A stretch of 8,574 bases of DNA from an uncultured Collinsella sp. (GTDB lineage Bacteria > Actinomycetota > Coriobacteriia > Coriobacteriales > Coriobacteriaceae): NCBI GenBank assembly GCA_958446785.1, contig CAUCXP010000050.1, forward strand, positions 1-8,574, in the 5' to 3' direction. Below the pieces are notes generated by a model. It did not search any database, was not told the origin of the DNA, and worked only from the letters and a program-made list of their open reading frames with translations. A program made the position numbers and the translations under genes. Below are positions 6,794 to 8,574 of the stretch, one piece after another (position 1 is the stretch's first letter; every line of letters starts with the position of its first letter).

Positions 6794-6847
6794 CCCCGCC
6801 AAACGTGTTTCCCTAGGGGAATCACGTTTGGCGGGGTTTTCTGTTTT
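6794..6847 (+). terminator. Strong Rho-independent terminator of the lacX-lacC-yhcH operon
   Basis: A perfect 14-bp stem (6794-6807 with 6823-6836), continued by TTCCC/GGGAA after one T-T mismatch, is followed by TTTTCTGTTTTT. It closes the plus-strand operon. Confidence 0.95.
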
Positions 6848-6863
6848 TGAATAGGGAAGCTGT

Positions 6864-7486
6864 TTATTTGCGAAGAACATCGGCTAGCCGCAGGATTGAA
6901 ATCATCGACCGATAAGTGAGTTCCACCTTTTCGCCCGCAAGCAGTCGTTTCGATTGAATCTCATCCAGCCCCACAAGCCGAGAGAACAACGAACTGCTCA
7001 TCGTGCCCTCGTCAATTGATTCCCTTATGGTCTTCAAAACGTCCGTATCATGAAGCGATGCCGAGCTGTAGGGGGCAACACGAGCGGAACTCTCAATTAA
7101 CGACGAGACAAAAGGATGGAGATGCTTTGGACATAGTCCATCAAACACCACATCCCCATTGTCGTTCGAGCCGACCAGGCGCCAAGTATAATGATCGACC
7201 CAGTCATCTCCGTCATATATGGCGTCCATGAGCAACTTCCCGTCTAGAGAGAGAAATCTATCTGGACATCGGGGCGCAAGACCGCAATCCATATCGGGCC
7301 TGCAGCAGCTCCAACCCAACGCACCACATAGGTTCCCTTTCGTACATGTGTATCAATCTGCCCCGAAATGCCGGTGAATGCAATTCCAGACCCGTTTGTC
7401 GGATAGCAATCGACGTATTTTTGTTTTCCGCTCACAACCTTGTATAGATATATCGTTCCAGCAAAAGAGAAGGTATCGTGGCTATT
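6864..7486 (-). pseudogene. Frameshifted unknown gene with C-terminal HTH-like segment
   Basis: Two overlapping minus-strand frames appear to be one broken gene. The upstream frame is open from 7486 to a TAG at 7244-7246 and contains TFSFAGTIYLYKV and THVRKGTYVVRWVG. The downstream frame runs from about 7260 to TAA at 6864 and contains LLMDAIYDGDDWVDHYTWRLVG. They overlap at TTCTCTCTCTAG; removing one CT unit joins them smoothly as PDVQIDFSLDGKLLMD. The last about 45 residues (SRLVGLDEIQSKRLLAGE, then SMISILRLADVL) have the spacing of a Cro/XRE-type helix-turn-helix, but this is a pattern impression. If intact in the present frame, a 121-aa product could start at the ATG at 7229, with only a weak GGGAAG ahead. 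The upstream frame has no ATG; GTG at 7435 is possible. The DNA is visibly more A+T-rich than its neighbours, suggesting acquired DNA. I do not recognise the family. Confidence 0.55.
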
Positions 7487-7623
7487 TTAAATCTATATGG
7501 CCAATTCGAGCCCTCACCATGGCAATTGTTGCAGCTGGGTTTCTTTTCATTAAAATTTCACTTTGGTAAATCCCCGCCCCCTAAGCATTAAATCCGAAGT
7601 CCACCGAGTGGGCGAATCGGCAA

Positions 7624-7647
7624 CAAAAAAGCCGCCCGAAGGCGGCT
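7624..7647 (-). terminator. Terminator of tRNA-Thr
   Basis: On the minus strand AGCCGCC-TTCG-GGCGGCT (7630-7647) is followed directly by T residues (A-run 7625-7630). It has a stable UUCG tetraloop and starts 11 nt after the tRNA 3' end. Confidence 0.92.
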
Positions 7648-7658
7648 ATCTTGTGCAA

Positions 7659-7734
7659 TGGAGCCAGCGACCGGGCTCGAACCGGTGACCCCCGCTTTAC
7701 GAGAGCGGTGCTCTACCAACTGAGCTACGCTGGC
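7659..7734 (-). tRNA. tRNA-Thr (anticodon CGT)
   Basis: A 76-nt cloverleaf with encoded CCA. The acceptor stem GCCAGCG/CGCTGGC has 7 pairs, followed by discriminator T and CCA (7661-7659). The D arm is GCTC/GAGC with AGTTGGTA in the loop. The anticodon arm is CCGCT/AGCGG with loop CTCGTAA, giving anticodon CGT and reading ACG (Thr). The T arm is ACCGG/CCGGT with loop TTCGAGC. It is a single tRNA unit with its own promoter and terminator. Confidence 0.97.
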
Positions 7735-7773
7735 GGCCATGTGGTGACGCAACTGAGGCGTCAACGGCTGTCT

Positions 7774-7802
7774 ATGATACGGGACATCGCACATCCGTGC
7801 AA
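7774..7802 (-). promoter_or_regulatory. Promoter of tRNA-Thr
   Basis: On the minus strand TTGCAC (7802-7797) is followed by a 17-bp spacer and TATCAT (7779-7774). This places the start of transcription roughly 30 nt before the tRNA 5' end at 7734. Spacing is ideal and both boxes are recognisable sigma-70-type elements. Confidence 0.6.
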
Positions 7803-7843
7803 GTGTTCTGACGGCTTTTCTCACTTTAAATGCACTAATATTG

Positions 7844-7929
7844 GAGACGTGATGTCTCGCTCTTACGAGTCTCAAACAGAATGGGACTGCCATGGCTCAA
7901 CCCAAGATCCTTCTCACGCGTATCGATGA
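7844..7929 (+). promoter_or_regulatory. Structured leader with possible 25-aa overlapping ORF before the IIB gene
   Basis: GAGAC (7844-7848) and GTCTC (7854-7858) form a hairpin covering GGAG and the ATG at 7852. From that ATG a 25-codon frame (starting MSRSYESQ) runs to TGA at 7927-7929, overlapping the IIB start (7892) in another frame. The GGAG-to-ATG spacing (5 nt) is better than the site before the IIB gene itself (GGGA near 7883-7886). GTCTC recurs at 7869-7873, offering an alternative pairing. This could be a translated leader that couples to IIB translation, or chance. Confidence 0.3.
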
Positions 7930-8404
7930 CCGGTTTATTTACGGGCAAGACGTTGAGCTGTGGAACGAGGCTATGGGTTCCAACCTCGTCCTAATCGTCA
8001 ACGACGAGATTGCGGCGGATTCGCGCAAGTGGGCGCCCATGAGGGTCGCGGCGCCCGAGGGCGTGTGGATGCGGTTTTTCTCGGTGCAAAGGACCATCGA
8101 CATCATTCATACCGCAACGCCGCGCCAATGGATTCTCATCATGGTGGCGTCGCCCGCGGATGCGCTCGCGCTGGTCAAGGGCGGTGTGCCCATTACCAAG
8201 ATCAGTATCGGTCACATGCAAGCAGGGGAGGGCAAGCGTCCCGCGACGCCCACAGTTGCCGTAGACGACACAGACGTCGCCGCCTTCAAAGAGCTGCAAG
8301 AACTCGGCATAGAGCTAGAAATCCGCTACCTCCCCAGCTCCAATCCCGACCCCATTCAACTAGTCGTTGGGGACACCCTTGGCACTTGGGGACTGGCCTT
8401 TTAA
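7892..8404 (+). CDS. PTS mannose/fructose/sorbose-family IIB protein with Tyr at the phospho-His position
   Basis: 170-aa cytoplasmic IIB domain protein of the mannose (sorbose) PTS family. The order of family landmarks is normal: TRIDDRFIYGQ (residues 9-19), VNDEIAAD, APEGV, GGVPITKISIGHM and ELGIELEIR. In active members the first motif is DDR(L/F)IHGQ, and its His accepts the phosphate from IIA. Here residue 17 is Tyr (TAC at 7940-7942, one transition from CAC), so ordinary sugar phosphorylation should fail. It stands alone: a tRNA unit on the other strand lies upstream, and no IIA, IIC or IID gene follows in the remaining 170 nt. The last third uses ATA, CTA and GAA codons that are scarce in neighbouring genes, and the final ~16 residues are encoded by repeat-like DNA. 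It may be a degenerate IIB, or a IIB-like regulatory protein. The family call is secure; activity is doubtful. Confidence 0.9.
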   Translation: MAQPKILLTRIDDRFIYGQDVELWNEAMGSNLVLIVNDEIAADSRKWAPMRVAAPEGVWMRFFSVQRTIDIIHTATPRQWILIMVASPADALALVKGGVPITKISIGHMQAGEGKRPATPTVAVDDTDVAAFKELQELGIELEIRYLPSSNPDPIQLVVGDTLGTWGLAF

Positions 8405-8469
8405 TATGAGCAGGACATTGTCAAGAGGCAAAATCGGGCCTGGCCCCAACGATGTGGGGTCAGGCTCCC
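8364..8469. repeat. REP-like palindromic repeat region overlapping the 3' end of the IIB gene
   Basis: TTGGGGAC occurs twice in direct orientation (8367-8374, 8386-8393) within the end of the IIB reading frame. TCGTTGGGG (8364-8372) is the reverse complement of CCCCAACGA (8444-8452). A strong hairpin lies at 8438-8447 with 8456-8465 (10 bp with one wobble, loop AACGATGT), and flanking GG/CC extends it after one bulge. There is no T-tract, so it is not an obvious terminator. The arrangement resembles short dispersed palindromic intergenic repeats; whether it is dispersed in this genome cannot be seen from one window. Confidence 0.55.
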
Positions 8470-8472
8470 TCC

Positions 8473-8574
8473 CTATATCAACCCGTCCGCGGCGACCTCG
8501 GCGAGTCTTACCGACGCTCGTCTTTGCAGTTTAATATCCGCCCGCGGCGATCTCTCGCCGGGCAATCCGTTGCT
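8473..8574 (-). CDS. Possible 3' end of a minus-strand gene, cut by the window edge
   Basis: A minus-strand frame is open from the window edge (8574) to TAG at 8473-8475 and ends ASVRLAEVAADGLI. A second minus-strand frame ends at TAA (8531-8533) with RREIAAGGY. The two tails resemble each other because the DNA is locally duplicated (8484-8497 and 8541-8554). I cannot tell which, if either, is the real C-terminus, and no family can be assigned from about 30 codons. The matching plus-strand frame is also open. Confidence 0.25.
   Translation of the reverse strand, partial: SNGLPGERSPRADIKLQRRASVRLAEVAADGLI

Noticed and set aside
7500..7569. Minus-strand CNNCHGEGS segment resembling a DnaJ-type CxxCxGxG zinc motif
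   Set aside because: Only a single copy, no start codon, a stop directly upstream, and a short A+T-rich frame; DnaJ-type domains have four repeats.
7588..7929. Open frames on both strands across the tRNA-Thr gene and its terminator
   Set aside because: They read through a complete tRNA cloverleaf and terminator. Only the last 25 codons of the plus frame were kept, as a possible leader ORF.

Overview
The window looks like chromosomal DNA of a high-G+C Gram-positive gut actinobacterium. My best guess is a Coriobacteriia member such as Collinsella. I base this on strong Shine-Dalgarno sites, G/C-ending codons with heavy GAG/GAC/CTC/GTC use, and amino-sugar genes of the Firmicutes/Actinobacteria type (LacC, LacX, AgaS). 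The genus is an inference, not something the sequence proves.

Layout. 68-799 (+) is a GntR/UTRA repressor, followed by a palindromic dre-like operator and promoter (829-874). 914-2080 (+) is the SIS-domain sugar isomerase/deaminase AgaS, ending at a strong terminator. 2198-3367 (+) is the amidohydrolase NagA. 3443-4027 (-) is a flavodoxin-like protein; one hairpin lies between it and nagA. 4184-6731 (+) looks like an operon: a LacX-type aldose 1-epimerase, tagatose-6-phosphate kinase LacC, a 43-codon relic of a second nagA 3' end, and a YhcH/YjgK/YiaL-family protein. It closes with a double hairpin and terminator (6761-6847). 6864-7486 (-) is a more A+T-rich, frameshifted unknown gene. 7659-7734 (-) is tRNA-Thr(CGT) with its own promoter and terminator. 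7892-8404 (+) is a mannose/sorbose-family PTS IIB protein whose phosphorylation-site histidine is a tyrosine. The last ~200 bp are repeat-rich intergenic DNA.

How the genes fit together. NagA (deacetylation of GlcNAc-6-P or GalNAc-6-P), AgaS (galactosamine-6-P to tagatose-6-P plus ammonia) and LacC (tagatose-6-P to tagatose-1,6-bisphosphate) form an almost complete N-acetylgalactosamine route. The epimerase and the YhcH protein would handle sugar anomers, and the GntR/UTRA protein is the likely regulator. A competent PTS and a tagatose-bisphosphate aldolase are not in the window. The only PTS protein present is an isolated IIB lacking the expected phospho-histidine.

The least ordinary features are the His-to-Tyr orphan IIB, the nagA tail relic inside the lacC-yhcH operon, the pair of hairpins sharing a 16-bp inverted repeat, and the dinucleotide-repeat frameshift in the unknown gene beside the tRNA. 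I see no CRISPR array, insertion sequence or wholly new multigene system.
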